Source: Gemmatimonadaceae bacterium
GTDB taxonomy: Bacteria; Gemmatimonadota; Gemmatimonadetes; Gemmatimonadales; Gemmatimonadaceae
Direction of reading: 5' to 3'
Length of the DNA: 34,552 nt
Assembly (NCBI GenBank): GCA_025928335.1
Contig: JAICJQ010000025.1
Location: 1 to 34,552, forward strand
A program made the position numbers and the translations under genes. Every line of letters starts with the position of its first letter. Position 1 is the stretch's first letter. The notes under the pieces were generated by a model. The model saw only the letters and a program-made list of their open reading frames with translations, was not told the DNA's origin and did not search any database. Positions 1-7,040 of the stretch are shown piece by piece.

Positions 1-20
1 AGTTAGCACTAGACAAGGCC

Positions 21-50
21 AGTAGGTCCTTCGCTTCGCTCAGGATGACA
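21..50. repeat. REP-like 30-bp arm, copy 1
   Basis: This 30-bp stretch is identical base for base to 6951-6980 and is followed, as in that region's other arm, by an 8-bp tandem array next to a gene end. Its core reads TTCGCTTCGCTCAGGATGAC. Read on the minus strand it follows the kinase stop codon and the tandem array. The partner arm that would complete an inverted repeat, as at 6887-6980, would lie left of the window edge, so this copy is probably cut off. Repeats of this kind are common intergenic elements in several soil phyla. A function as transcription stop or nuclease barrier is inference. Confidence 0.8.
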
Positions 51-55
51 ATTCG

Positions 56-108
56 CGCCCACTCGCCCACTCGCCCACTCGCCCACTCGCCCACTCGCCC
101 ACTCGCCC
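56..108. repeat. 8-bp tandem array, six perfect ACTCGCCC units plus a partial
   Basis: Positions 61-108 are six exact copies of ACTCGCCC (TGGGCGAG-type on the minus strand), preceded by a partial unit. The array starts four bases beyond the kinase stop codon in the kinase reading direction. The same unit, in the same position relative to a stop codon, recurs at 6857-6884. The unit length is not a multiple of three and the array is outside any gene, so copy-number changes would not alter a protein. Confidence 0.9.
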
Positions 109-112
109 CTCT

Positions 113-3100
113 TTATCGCTTCGAGCGATTGATCCTTTCGATACGCGCCCGGGCGTCGGCGACGCGGGGCTGTAGCTCCGGGTCCGCCTTCGCCCACAGA
201 TCGACGAATCGGCCGTAATACTCCGTCGCGCGTTTCGTGTCGCCGGCGTTCTCGTACAACTCGCCGAGCCGGAATAGGGCCGGCGCCAGGTCGAACCGGT
301 CGACGCCGTTGCGCCCGGTGCCGGTCATATCGACGTACTGCGTCAGATACGCGCGCGCGGAATCGGCCTGCTTCCCCTGATCGTAGGCCAAACCGATGTA
401 GAGCGGAGCGCAGACCGTACAGTTGCTCGTCGGGAGGCCATCGGCCTCGGCGTCGCTGCGACGGAACCAGGCGACGGCGCTGTCCGTCTTCCCTTCGGCC
501 ATCGCGATCGCACCGCGTATGCGCGCGAGCACGACAGCTTCGCGCAAGCGACCGAGCGAGTCGAGCCGGGCTTCGTGCTGCCTTGTGATCTCACGCGCCT
601 TGGCCGCCGCGCCAAGTCGCGCGTATTCGTACGCGACCCAGAGGGTCTGATCTTGGTCGAGCGGTACCGATGCGGCGGGATGCGCCCGCATGACCGAATC
701 GAGTGTGGCCAGTCCGCGAGCCGGCTCGCCGCGAAGCTGGCCGTCGATGCTCGCGCGAATGAACGCCGCCATGTACGGGCTTGTCGTGTCACCGCGAATG
801 CGGGCTCTCGACTCATCGAACTGCGCGTTCCATCGCTCGGCCTCGCGCAGGCGTCCCCGAAGGAAAGCGAGGGCAGAGACGCCGGCCCGCGCGTTCACGG
901 CCGCGCGCGGACTCGCCGTGTCGACGCCGACGCGCGCCAGCCGCTCCGCCGCGTCGTAATCGCGGCGGTTCCAGAACTCCATGTAACGGGTGGGTCCGGT
1001 CGGAAAGGTCAGGTGGCGGCTCGCCATGTCTTCGACCAGCGAGTCGACCTGCGCATGCTTTCCGGTGATGGTGTACTCGGTCGCAAGATTGGTGATCAGT
1101 GTTCCGTTGGTTGGGTCGTTCGCGATCGCGAGCTTGTACATCTGCTCGGAACCCTCGTGATCGCGAGTGTCGCTGAGCACCACGGCGAGATTGTTGACGG
1201 CGTCGATGTTCGTCGAATCGAGCTGTACCGCCTGCCGGAGCGCCGGAAGGGCCTTTCGACGATCCGGCGCGACGTTCATGTAATAGGCGCCCTCGACATT
1301 GTACCGCTCTCGTTCGGGCAGACGGTCGCGCAGCCGGAACGCCGCCGTCATCGCCGCGTTGCCTTCCACGGTGCGAGCGGGGCCACCAAGCGTGAACAGC
1401 GAGTACGCGAGCTGCACGTAGGCCATCGCGAACATGCTGTCCTGACGAATGGCTTCGTGGAAGTACTGGATCGCTGCGGGGTAGTCCCCCTGCACGTCGT
1501 TTGCGTGCAACCCCGCGGCGTAGCTGCGAAGCGCGCCGAGCGAACCCGTGGTCACCTGGTCGAGTCGTGGCGCGTCTCGCACGTCCTTGAGCGACTCGCC
1601 GATCTTTCCGCGCAGCGACTTGGTAAGGCGATCGACCGAGGGAATGAGATCGCCGGCGTCCTTCGCCGACTCGCGGAACGATGCCAGCTCGTCGCCCGTC
1701 TCGGCCGCAATGAGCCGAGCGGTGACGATGTACGCGCTGCCTGCCGGGACAATGCTCCCCGCGACAACCGCTTTGGCGCCGGTGCGCTGCGCGATCTCGC
1801 GCGCGGCCGCGAGGTCCACATGCGCAGTATCGGGACGCTTCATCTGCTCGAGCGCCGCGACGATCGCGCTCGTCTGCACGACGCGCACCGCTTTGCTCTG
1901 CGACAGGTTCGTGCGTACCGCCTCGGCGATCGTTGCGCCGAGCGAGGAATCCGCCTTCGGCGCGTCGAACGCCGCGACGAGCACTTTGTCGCTCGCCGCG
2001 AGCTTGTGCGAGGCAAGGAGCGACGCCGCCGGCCCAACGCCGAGCGCGCGCAGCACCATGAACCCGGCGACGACGACCGCGAAGGCGCCGACAGCGATGA
2101 TCCCGCCGCGTGTGGTGCGCTTCCACGACACGTGCGGGATCGCCTTGATCGCGATCGTCGCCATCGTGCCCTGCGCGGCGAGCGACGGCGTTCCGCCGGG
2201 GGTGTAGGTCGGGGTCGCGGTCGCCATGCGATGCGCAACGTACTGGGTGTAGGCCGTGAACAGGATCAGCGGCAGGCCGAGCGCCATGATGATGAGCGCT
2301 CCCGGAAAGACCCAGTCAGGCAATCCAATCGCGATGATCGCCGCTCGTGCGACGATCGCCACACCGACAAAGGCGGCGGCATAAATGGCGAGCGCGCGCC
2401 CGAGCATCGGGCGTCCGCCGAGGAGAATCGCCGGCATCGCCGCATTCGGCGCCGACGGCGATGCGACCGCGTCAAGGCGCTGCAACAACTCGGTCGCGTT
2501 CGCTGGACGCGACGCGGGATCCTTCGCCAGGCACTGCATGACGAGCGACGCGAGCGCCGGTGGACAATCGGCACGAAGCTCACCGAGCGGCTTCGGCGTC
2601 TCGCTCATGTGCGCGACGAGCAGCTTGTGCGGCGGCAGACCGGGGAACGGGGCTTGTCCCGCGAGGAGCTCGTACGCCATACAACCGAAAGCGTAGATGT
2701 CGGCGCGATGATCCGTTCCCGGATCACCCGCCGCTTGTTCGGGCGCCATGTAGGCCGGCGTGCCGATCGCCGTGCCGAGTTGCGTCAACGTAGCGCCCGA
2801 CGGCGCATCCGCTGCGGCGGCGAGGGCCTTGGCGATCCCGAAGTCGGTGACGACCGCGGTGTGTCCGGACAGAAGCACGTTGTCCGGCTTGATGTCGCGA
2901 TGGACCACGCCGTGCTCGTGCGCGTAGGCGAGCGCGCGCGAGACGTCTCGAAGAATGCTCACCGCTTCGGCGATCGACAGCCGTCCGCGACCGAGGCGCG
3001 CTCGCAAGCTCTCGCCCTCGACGTACGGCATCGTGTAGTACGGCAGTCCGTCGAGCTCGCCGGCGGCAAGCACCGGGACGATGTTTGCCTGCTGAAGCGA

Positions 3101-3304
3101 CGCGGCGACCCGGATCTCGCGCTCGAAGCGGGTTGTCGAGATGGAGGCCGCGAGCTCGGGCGACAGGACCTTCACCACGACTTTGCGTCCGAGCTTGTGT
3201 TCGTCGGCGACGAACACCTTCGACATTCCTCCACCACCCAGCTCGCGCTCGATGGTGTAGCTGCCGGAGAGGGATTCTTGGACGCGCGATCGGAGATCGG
3301 TCAT
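113..3304 (-). CDS. Membrane Ser/Thr protein kinase with C-terminal TPR domain
   Basis: A 1063-residue Hanks-type kinase that phosphorylates Ser/Thr on partner proteins. Residues about 16-280 form the kinase domain: glycine loop GGGGMSKV (23-30), ATP lysine K45, catalytic HRDIKPDN (135-142), DFG (154-156) and GTPAYMAPEQ (181-190). Hydrophobic stretches lie at about 306-355, and a clear membrane segment at about 400-420. The rest is probably periplasmic. It begins with a region like those following bacterial kinases (about 438-580) that bind or sense small ligands, then TPR-like helices up to the C-terminus. The start is the ATG that begins just ahead of the kinase fold; only a weak AGGTG precedes it. 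It is transcribed away from the secreted gene at 3444 across a 139-bp divergent gap. Kinases of this architecture are abundant in Gemmatimonadota and Acidobacteriota. The substrate is unknown. Confidence 0.95.
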   Translation of the reverse strand: MTDLRSRVQESLSGSYTIERELGGGGMSKVFVADEHKLGRKVVVKVLSPELAASISTTRFEREIRVAASLQQANIVPVLAAGELDGLPYYTMPYVEGESLRARLGRGRLSIAEAVSILRDVSRALAYAHEHGVVHRDIKPDNVLLSGHTAVVTDFGIAKALAAAADAPSGATLTQLGTAIGTPAYMAPEQAAGDPGTDHRADIYAFGCMAYELLAGQAPFPGLPPHKLLVAHMSETPKPLGELRADCPPALASLVMQCLAKDPASRPANATELLQRLDAVASPSAPNAAMPAILLGGRPMLGRALAIYAAAFVGVAIVARAAIIAIGLPDWVFPGALIIMALGLPLILFTAYTQYVAHRMATATPTYTPGGTPSLAAQGTMATIAIKAIPHVSWKRTTRGGIIAVGAFAVVVAGFMVLRALGVGPAASLLASHKLAASDKVLVAAFDAPKADSSLGATIAEAVRTNLSQSKAVRVVQTSAIVAALEQMKRPDTAHVDLAAAREIAQRTGAKAVVAGSIVPAGSAYIVTARLIAAETGDELASFRESAKDAGDLIPSVDRLTKSLRGKIGESLKDVRDAPRLDQVTTGSLGALRSYAAGLHANDVQGDYPAAIQYFHEAIRQDSMFAMAYVQLAYSLFTLGGPARTVEGNAAMTAAFRLRDRLPERERYNVEGAYYMNVAPDRRKALPALRQAVQLDSTNIDAVNNLAVVLSDTRDHEGSEQMYKLAIANDPTNGTLITNLATEYTITGKHAQVDSLVEDMASRHLTFPTGPTRYMEFWNRRDYDAAERLARVGVDTASPRAAVNARAGVSALAFLRGRLREAERWNAQFDESRARIRGDTTSPYMAAFIRASIDGQLRGEPARGLATLDSVMRAHPAASVPLDQDQTLWVAYEYARLGAAAKAREITRQHEARLDSLGRLREAVVLARIRGAIAMAEGKTDSAVAWFRRSDAEADGLPTSNCTVCAPLYIGLAYDQGKQADSARAYLTQYVDMTGTGRNGVDRFDLAPALFRLGELYENAGDTKRATEYYGRFVDLWAKADPELQPRVADARARIERINRSKR

Positions 3305-3443
3305 GGCACCTGCGTCGGGGTCAGAACGGAGCCGAATTTACCTGCCGGAGCGGGGAATAGCCACGCCGCGCGCCGCTCCGAGCTGAAGAGCAGCCTTTGC
3401 GAACAACCCGCCCGCGCGTCATGCTTCGCGTCTAGTCGCCACG

Positions 3444-4166
3444 ATGCGCCAACATCTCATGGTTCAGCGTCCGTTTCTTGCACTCGCATGTCTCGTCGCG
3501 CTCGCGAGCGGACTGTGCTCGCATCCTGCCACGGGTCAAGCGAGGGTGACGAGCGCCCCGCCGGAGCCTTCCCTGCTCAACCTGACGCGCACCTGGTCGC
3601 GCGCGTCGACGCTTGGCGACCTCCGCGAGCTGAAGGTGCCGTCGGACTTTCTCGAGCTTCGCGTCTGGCGCGGGTTCGGGCTCACCGAGACCCAGGCCAT
3701 TGTTCTGCGACGAAGCGACGGATCGTGGACGGCGTTTCAGGCGCGCGTCATTCGGTGCGAGATCGAGATTCCGATTGCCGTCGGCGACACAGCGTCACAA
3801 GCGACGTTGCGGCGGTACGTGGCCGAGGCACGGCACCACTGCGGCACGTCTGTCGGCGACGTCACGGCCGGCGCGCGTATCATCACGGCCGACACACTCG
3901 ACGTCGCGCCGTTGAAGGTTCGTGACGCCGAGATCGACGAGGCGTGGAAGGGCGCCGTCGCGGCGGGTGTACTTCAGTTACCGGCCCGGCCGAAGAACGC
4001 GGTGGCGATGTTCGACGGCTCGACTTACGTGATCGAGCTTCGCCGCGGCGACGAATATCGAGCGTCGCAAATCGAAGAGGTGGAGACGTCCGAGGCGGAA
4101 ACCGTTCGCAGCGCCAAAGGCATTTATTCCGCGATGCAGCGCTTGTACGACAGTCGCGACCGCTAG
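3444..4166 (+). CDS. Secreted protein of unknown function
   Basis: A 240-residue protein that I do not recognise. The N-terminus is a signal peptide: basic start, hydrophobic core [12 protein letters not shown] at about residues 13-24 and a cleavage-like region ending near ATGQA. A second ATG five codons downstream (3459) is an equally good start. The mature part is mixed, with two cysteines (in VIRCEIEI and HHCGTS) that could form a disulfide in the periplasm. The C-terminal third is rich in Glu and Arg and ends in a helical run. It diverges from the kinase at 3304. Its TAG stop shares the tetranucleotide CTAG with the stop of the decayed gene on the other strand. It is intact, unlike the two pseudogenes that follow. 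Confidence 0.8.
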   Translation: MRQHLMVQRPFLALACLVALASGLCSHPATGQARVTSAPPEPSLLNLTRTWSRASTLGDLRELKVPSDFLELRVWRGFGLTETQAIVLRRSDGSWTAFQARVIRCEIEIPIAVGDTASQATLRRYVAEARHHCGTSVGDVTAGARIITADTLDVAPLKVRDAEIDEAWKGAVAAGVLQLPARPKNAVAMFDGSTYVIELRRGDEYRASQIEEVETSEAETVRSAKGIYSAMQRLYDSRDR

Positions 4167-4819
4167 GTTCGCGCGACCGTCAGGTCAGTCACGAGCATGC
4201 AACCCGGCGCATGGGTTATGGCAATCGGTATTTGCGAATTGGCGATTGCCGCCTGAGGCGTCACGCCACAAGCCCAGAAAACCGGCAGCTCGTCCTCGGC
4301 GACTTCGACGGCGTCACCATAGTCGGGCGACAAGAGATCCGCGATGCCGATTGTCGTCGGGTCCCCGACGTGTATGGGCGCTCCATGGGCGAGCGGGAAT
4401 CGGGCCGTGATCTCGGCCGCTCGAGCGGCGTCAGCGCGGCTGAACGGACGCATCGAGACGACGAGCGGCCCGTGAAACGGACCAGCGGCCTCGCATGCGA
4501 CGCTCGTGTTGTACATCGCGACATTCTTGCCGGCCGCCAGATGCTTGAGTGGAATTCCCTCGGCGACAAGCGCGTGCTCGAAAGTGAACGAGCAGCCGAG
4601 CACGAACGCGACGAAGTCGTCCCGCCAGAGATCGGAGATGTCGCTCGGTTCCTCCGACAATTTGCCGTCACGCCACACGCGATACGCGGCAGGTCTGTCC
4701 TCACGTCGATGTCCGCTCCGAGCGCGGGGATGTGGGGCTCGCCGCACTCGCCCATGCCGATCACCGGGCACGGTTTGGGATTTCGCTCGCGCGGCGTGGC
4801 GGACGTCGCGACCGATCAC
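4163..4819 (-). pseudogene. Decayed YcsI/DUF1445-type putative hydro-lyase
   Basis: The residues [20 protein letters not shown], the [13 protein letters not shown] stretch and the C-terminal [13 protein letters not shown] mark the DUF1445 (YcsI) family, putative hydro-lyases usually about 260 residues long. Two lesions are visible. First, the family segment before the DLP-x-YRVW motif ([17 protein letters not shown], then DIDVRTDLP) reads in a different frame from YRVWRDGK; losing one base at 4684/4685 (CCGCG-TAT) explains this. Second, nothing of the usual N-terminus remains before NPKPCPV: about 20 codons upstream the frame runs into the neighbouring carrier's stop codon, so roughly 70-90 residues are gone. 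The GTG at 4819, overlapping that stop codon, would give a scrambled N-terminus and is not a true start. The C-terminal half is well preserved, so decay is fairly recent. Confidence 0.85.
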
Positions 4820-5690
4820 GAACGCAGCTCTCGGTCGCGCGTCTCGGGGAGCAGAAAAGCGGCGAGGCCCATCAGGCTGGACGCGATGGTCGCGAAGATT
4901 GCGATGGCGCTCGACAGCGGCATCGTCGCCGAGATGTAGCCGACGAGCGCGGGAAAGGTCGCGCCAATCCCGCGACCGAAGTTGTAGGCGAAGCCCATCG
5001 CCGAGCCGCGGACGTGTGTTGGAAAAGGCTCGGCGAAGAACGCGCCGAGTCCCGCGAAGTAGCCCGAGACGACAAACCCGAGCGGAAAACCGAGGATCCA
5101 GAGCTCGCCGTTGGTGAGCGGCGCCCGGGTATAAATGAGTGTCATGACGAGCGCACCGGCGGCGAAGAGCAAGAACAGGGGTCGACGGCCGATGCGATCG
5201 GCGAGCCAGGCGCCGGTGAGATACCCGGTAAATGCGCCGGCGATGAGAAATCCGAGATAGCTCGTCGAGCCGACGATTGACAGATGTTGCTCAGCGGCGG
5301 CTCCTGCACGAAGCGACCGAACGAAGAGCACGTACAGCGCCGGCACGAAGCCCAGCGCGAACATCCAACGCCACGCCTGCTCTGTACGGCGCGCACCCGG
5401 CCCATGTGATCGGAGACGTAACCCGCGGCCCAGCCTCCAACCGCCGACCACAGAAGCGTCGCGCTCACTGTCAGTCCCGCCGAGCCACGGTCGACGCGCC
5501 AGAGCGCGATCACGGACCCGAGGACGAGGGTGTAGATCGTGAAGTCGACGCCATCGAGCGCGTAGCCGAGCGCTCAGGCAAGCATGGTGCGGCGCTCGTT
5601 GACCGTCATCGCGCGGTAGAACGCCGCCAGTCCGGAGTCGCGTGTGTCGCCGTCGACCGGTGCGACCGCGGCTTCGGCGGGATTTGTCAT
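4816..5690 (-). pseudogene. Decayed MFS transporter (sugar-acid/metabolite:H+ symporter type)
   Basis: The C-terminal half is a good major-facilitator sequence ([16 protein letters not shown], then [18 protein letters not shown], then [10 protein letters not shown]). The N-terminus reads from ATG 5690 (MTNPAEAAV...) to a TGA at codon 39 (5574-5576), placed where homologs have another residue before ALGYALDGVDFTIY. The frame continues to GYVSDHMGRVR and then jumps frame directly to EQAWRWMFALG. The segments for helices 3-5 (roughly 80-100 residues) are missing. An extra base at 5316 shifts LFVR away from RFVQEPP, and another deletion joins EPP to [11 protein letters not shown]. About 290 codons remain of a family usually near 430. 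It lies directly upstream of the decayed hydro-lyase. Such pairs of carrier and enzyme suggest a lost uptake/catabolic operon. Confidence 0.9.
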
Positions 5691-5777
5691 CGGCAGCAAC
5701 GTACGATGCCGGGCCGAGCGACGCTATCGCGCACAGGAAGGTCTGGATTCCGGATTGCCGCGCTCATAGGATCAGAA

Positions 5778-6857
5778 ATGGACCTCCCCGTCAATCCACC
5801 CGTCCTGCCGATGCTCGCGAATCGCGTTGCCGATTTGCCGCCGGGAGATAATTGGATCTTCGAGCCGAAGTGGGACGGGTTTCGCACCTTGATCTTCCGC
5901 GACGGCGACGAGCTGTTCATTCAGAGCCGCGACGAGAAGCCGCTCGACCGGTATTTCCCGGAGCTGGTCGAAGCACTCAAGGCGCAGCTTCCCCCTCGAT
6001 GCGTGTTGGACGGCGAGATCGTGATCGCGAAGGATGGCGGTCTGGATTTCGATGCGCTGCAGCTTCGTCTCCACCCAGCGGCGTCGCGCGTCAAACTGCT
6101 CTCCAAGGAAATTCCGGCGTCGGTCGTGTTCTTCGACATGCTCTCCGACGGAAGTCGCAGTCTGTGCGAAGCACCGTTTACCGAACGACGTGCCGCGCTC
6201 GAGCGACTTCTCGCCAACCTGTCGGCGCCGCTACACCTGACGCCGGCAACGCGCGACCGCGCCGTCGCCGCCGACTGGTTCTCCCGATTCGAGGGAGCGG
6301 GCCTCGACGGCATCGTCGCCAAGTCGGGGTCGGCGACGTATCAGCCCAACAAGCGCGTGATGCTCAAGATCAAGCACGAGCGCGATTGTGATTGCGTCGT
6401 TGCCGGCTTCCGCTGGCACAAGAACAGCGCGCAGACGGCGCTCGGTTCACTCCTGCTCGGGCTTTATGATGATTCTGGAAACCTCGAGCACGTCGGTGTA
6501 TGCGCCAGCTTCACGGCGGCGAAACGGAAGGAGCTCATTCAGTTTCTCGCACCGTATCGGGAGAACGCGCTCGAGTCGCATCCCTGGAAATCCTGGGCGG
6601 AGGCGCAAGCACCAGGCGATAGCGCTCCGCATCGCAAGCCGGGCGCCGTGAGCCGCTGGAGCGCCGACAAGGACCTCGCGTGGGAACCGCTGCGACCCGA
6701 GTTAGTCGTCGAAGTCGCTTACGACCACATGCAGAGTGGACGCTTCCGACACACGGCACAGTTCCGCCGCTGGCGAACCGACAAGCGCCCGCGCGACTGC
6801 ACCTTCGCCCAACTCGAGGTCGTGCCGCCGCAGGAGCTCGAGATGATTTTCAAATAG
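5778..6857 (+). CDS. ATP-dependent DNA ligase (stand-alone LigD ligase-domain/LigC type)
   Basis: A 359-residue ligase that seals nicks or double-strand ends using ATP, through an enzyme-AMP intermediate on lysine. Motif I is EPKWDGFR (29-36, catalytic K31). The motif III region is SVVFFDML, motif IV LDGIVAKSG and motif V MLKIKH. The OB-fold follows with GSLLLGLYDDSG and VGVCASFT, and the C-terminal PRDCTF motif is close to the end. The length equals a ligase core plus OB domain without the polymerase or nuclease domains of full LigD. The reading frame is open further upstream, but ATG 5778 places MDLPVNPPVLPMLA, the family start, at the N-terminus. It faces the LigD-type polymerase gene at 7041. 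The two are probably a split end-joining pair. No Ku gene is in the window. Confidence 0.93.
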   Translation: MDLPVNPPVLPMLANRVADLPPGDNWIFEPKWDGFRTLIFRDGDELFIQSRDEKPLDRYFPELVEALKAQLPPRCVLDGEIVIAKDGGLDFDALQLRLHPAASRVKLLSKEIPASVVFFDMLSDGSRSLCEAPFTERRAALERLLANLSAPLHLTPATRDRAVAADWFSRFEGAGLDGIVAKSGSATYQPNKRVMLKIKHERDCDCVVAGFRWHKNSAQTALGSLLLGLYDDSGNLEHVGVCASFTAAKRKELIQFLAPYRENALESHPWKSWAEAQAPGDSAPHRKPGAVSRWSADKDLAWEPLRPELVVEVAYDHMQSGRFRHTAQFRRWRTDKRPRDCTFAQLEVVPPQELEMIFK

Positions 6858-6884
6858 GGCGAGTGGGCGAGTGGGCGAGTGGGC
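6857..6884. repeat. 8-bp tandem array (TGGGCGAG), about 3.5 units
   Basis: The array begins on the last base of the ligase stop codon and runs as GGGCGAG-TGGGCGAG-type units. It uses the same unit, in the same orientation relative to the gene end, as the array at 56-108. Fewer copies are present here. It is followed within three bases by an arm of the REP-like element. Confidence 0.9.
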
Positions 6885-6886
6885 CA

Positions 6887-6980
6887 TGTCATCCTGAGGA
6901 GCGCAAGCGACGAAGGACCTACTTTCCTTGACTAGTAACTCGTCAGGTACAGTAGGTCCTTCGCTTCGCTCAGGATGACA
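6887..6980. repeat. REP-like inverted repeat between convergent ligase and polymerase genes
   Basis: The left arm 6887-6923 (TGTCATCCTGAG ... GAAGGACCTACT) is the inverted form of the right arm 6951-6980, apart from a small insertion around GAGCGCAAGCGAC. The loop of about 27 bases contains CCTTGACTAGT, which resembles CCTTGTCTAGT beside the copy at the window start (read on the minus strand). Transcribed, it would form a long hairpin between two convergent genes, so a bidirectional stop or RNA end-protecting role is plausible. The right arm is identical to 21-50. Confidence 0.85.
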
Positions 6981-7040
6981 GCCAGCGATCGCCGGACGGC
7001 GCCGGCGCGTGTCTAACGCAGGCGCGTGACCAGCGCTCGG
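6981..7040. other. Non-coding gap after the REP element
   Basis: A short stretch before the polymerase gene's stop codon. It holds a small GC-rich inverted repeat (CGCCGG at 6990-6995 with CCGGCG at 7002-7007) and nothing else that I recognise. Confidence 0.5.

Noticed and set aside
56..108. CRISPR-like array
   Set aside because: Direct 8-bp units with no spacers and no cas genes; it is a simple tandem repeat. The same holds for 6857-6884 and 24131-24194.
575..3925. Very long plus-strand open frame (1116 codons) opposite the kinase
   Set aside because: It is rich in Arg, His and Asp as expected of an antisense frame in GC-rich DNA, has no domain, and the kinase frame has full catalytic motifs.
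4261..4764. A separate gene starting [11 protein letters not shown]
   Set aside because: It is the N-terminal part of the DUF1445 remnant in its original frame; after the one-base deletion its continuation is not protein-like.
5277..5777. N-terminal extension of the DNA ligase
   Set aside because: The in-frame sequence before ATG 5778 is Arg-rich and overlaps the MFS remnant on the other strand; the ligase family begins at 5778.
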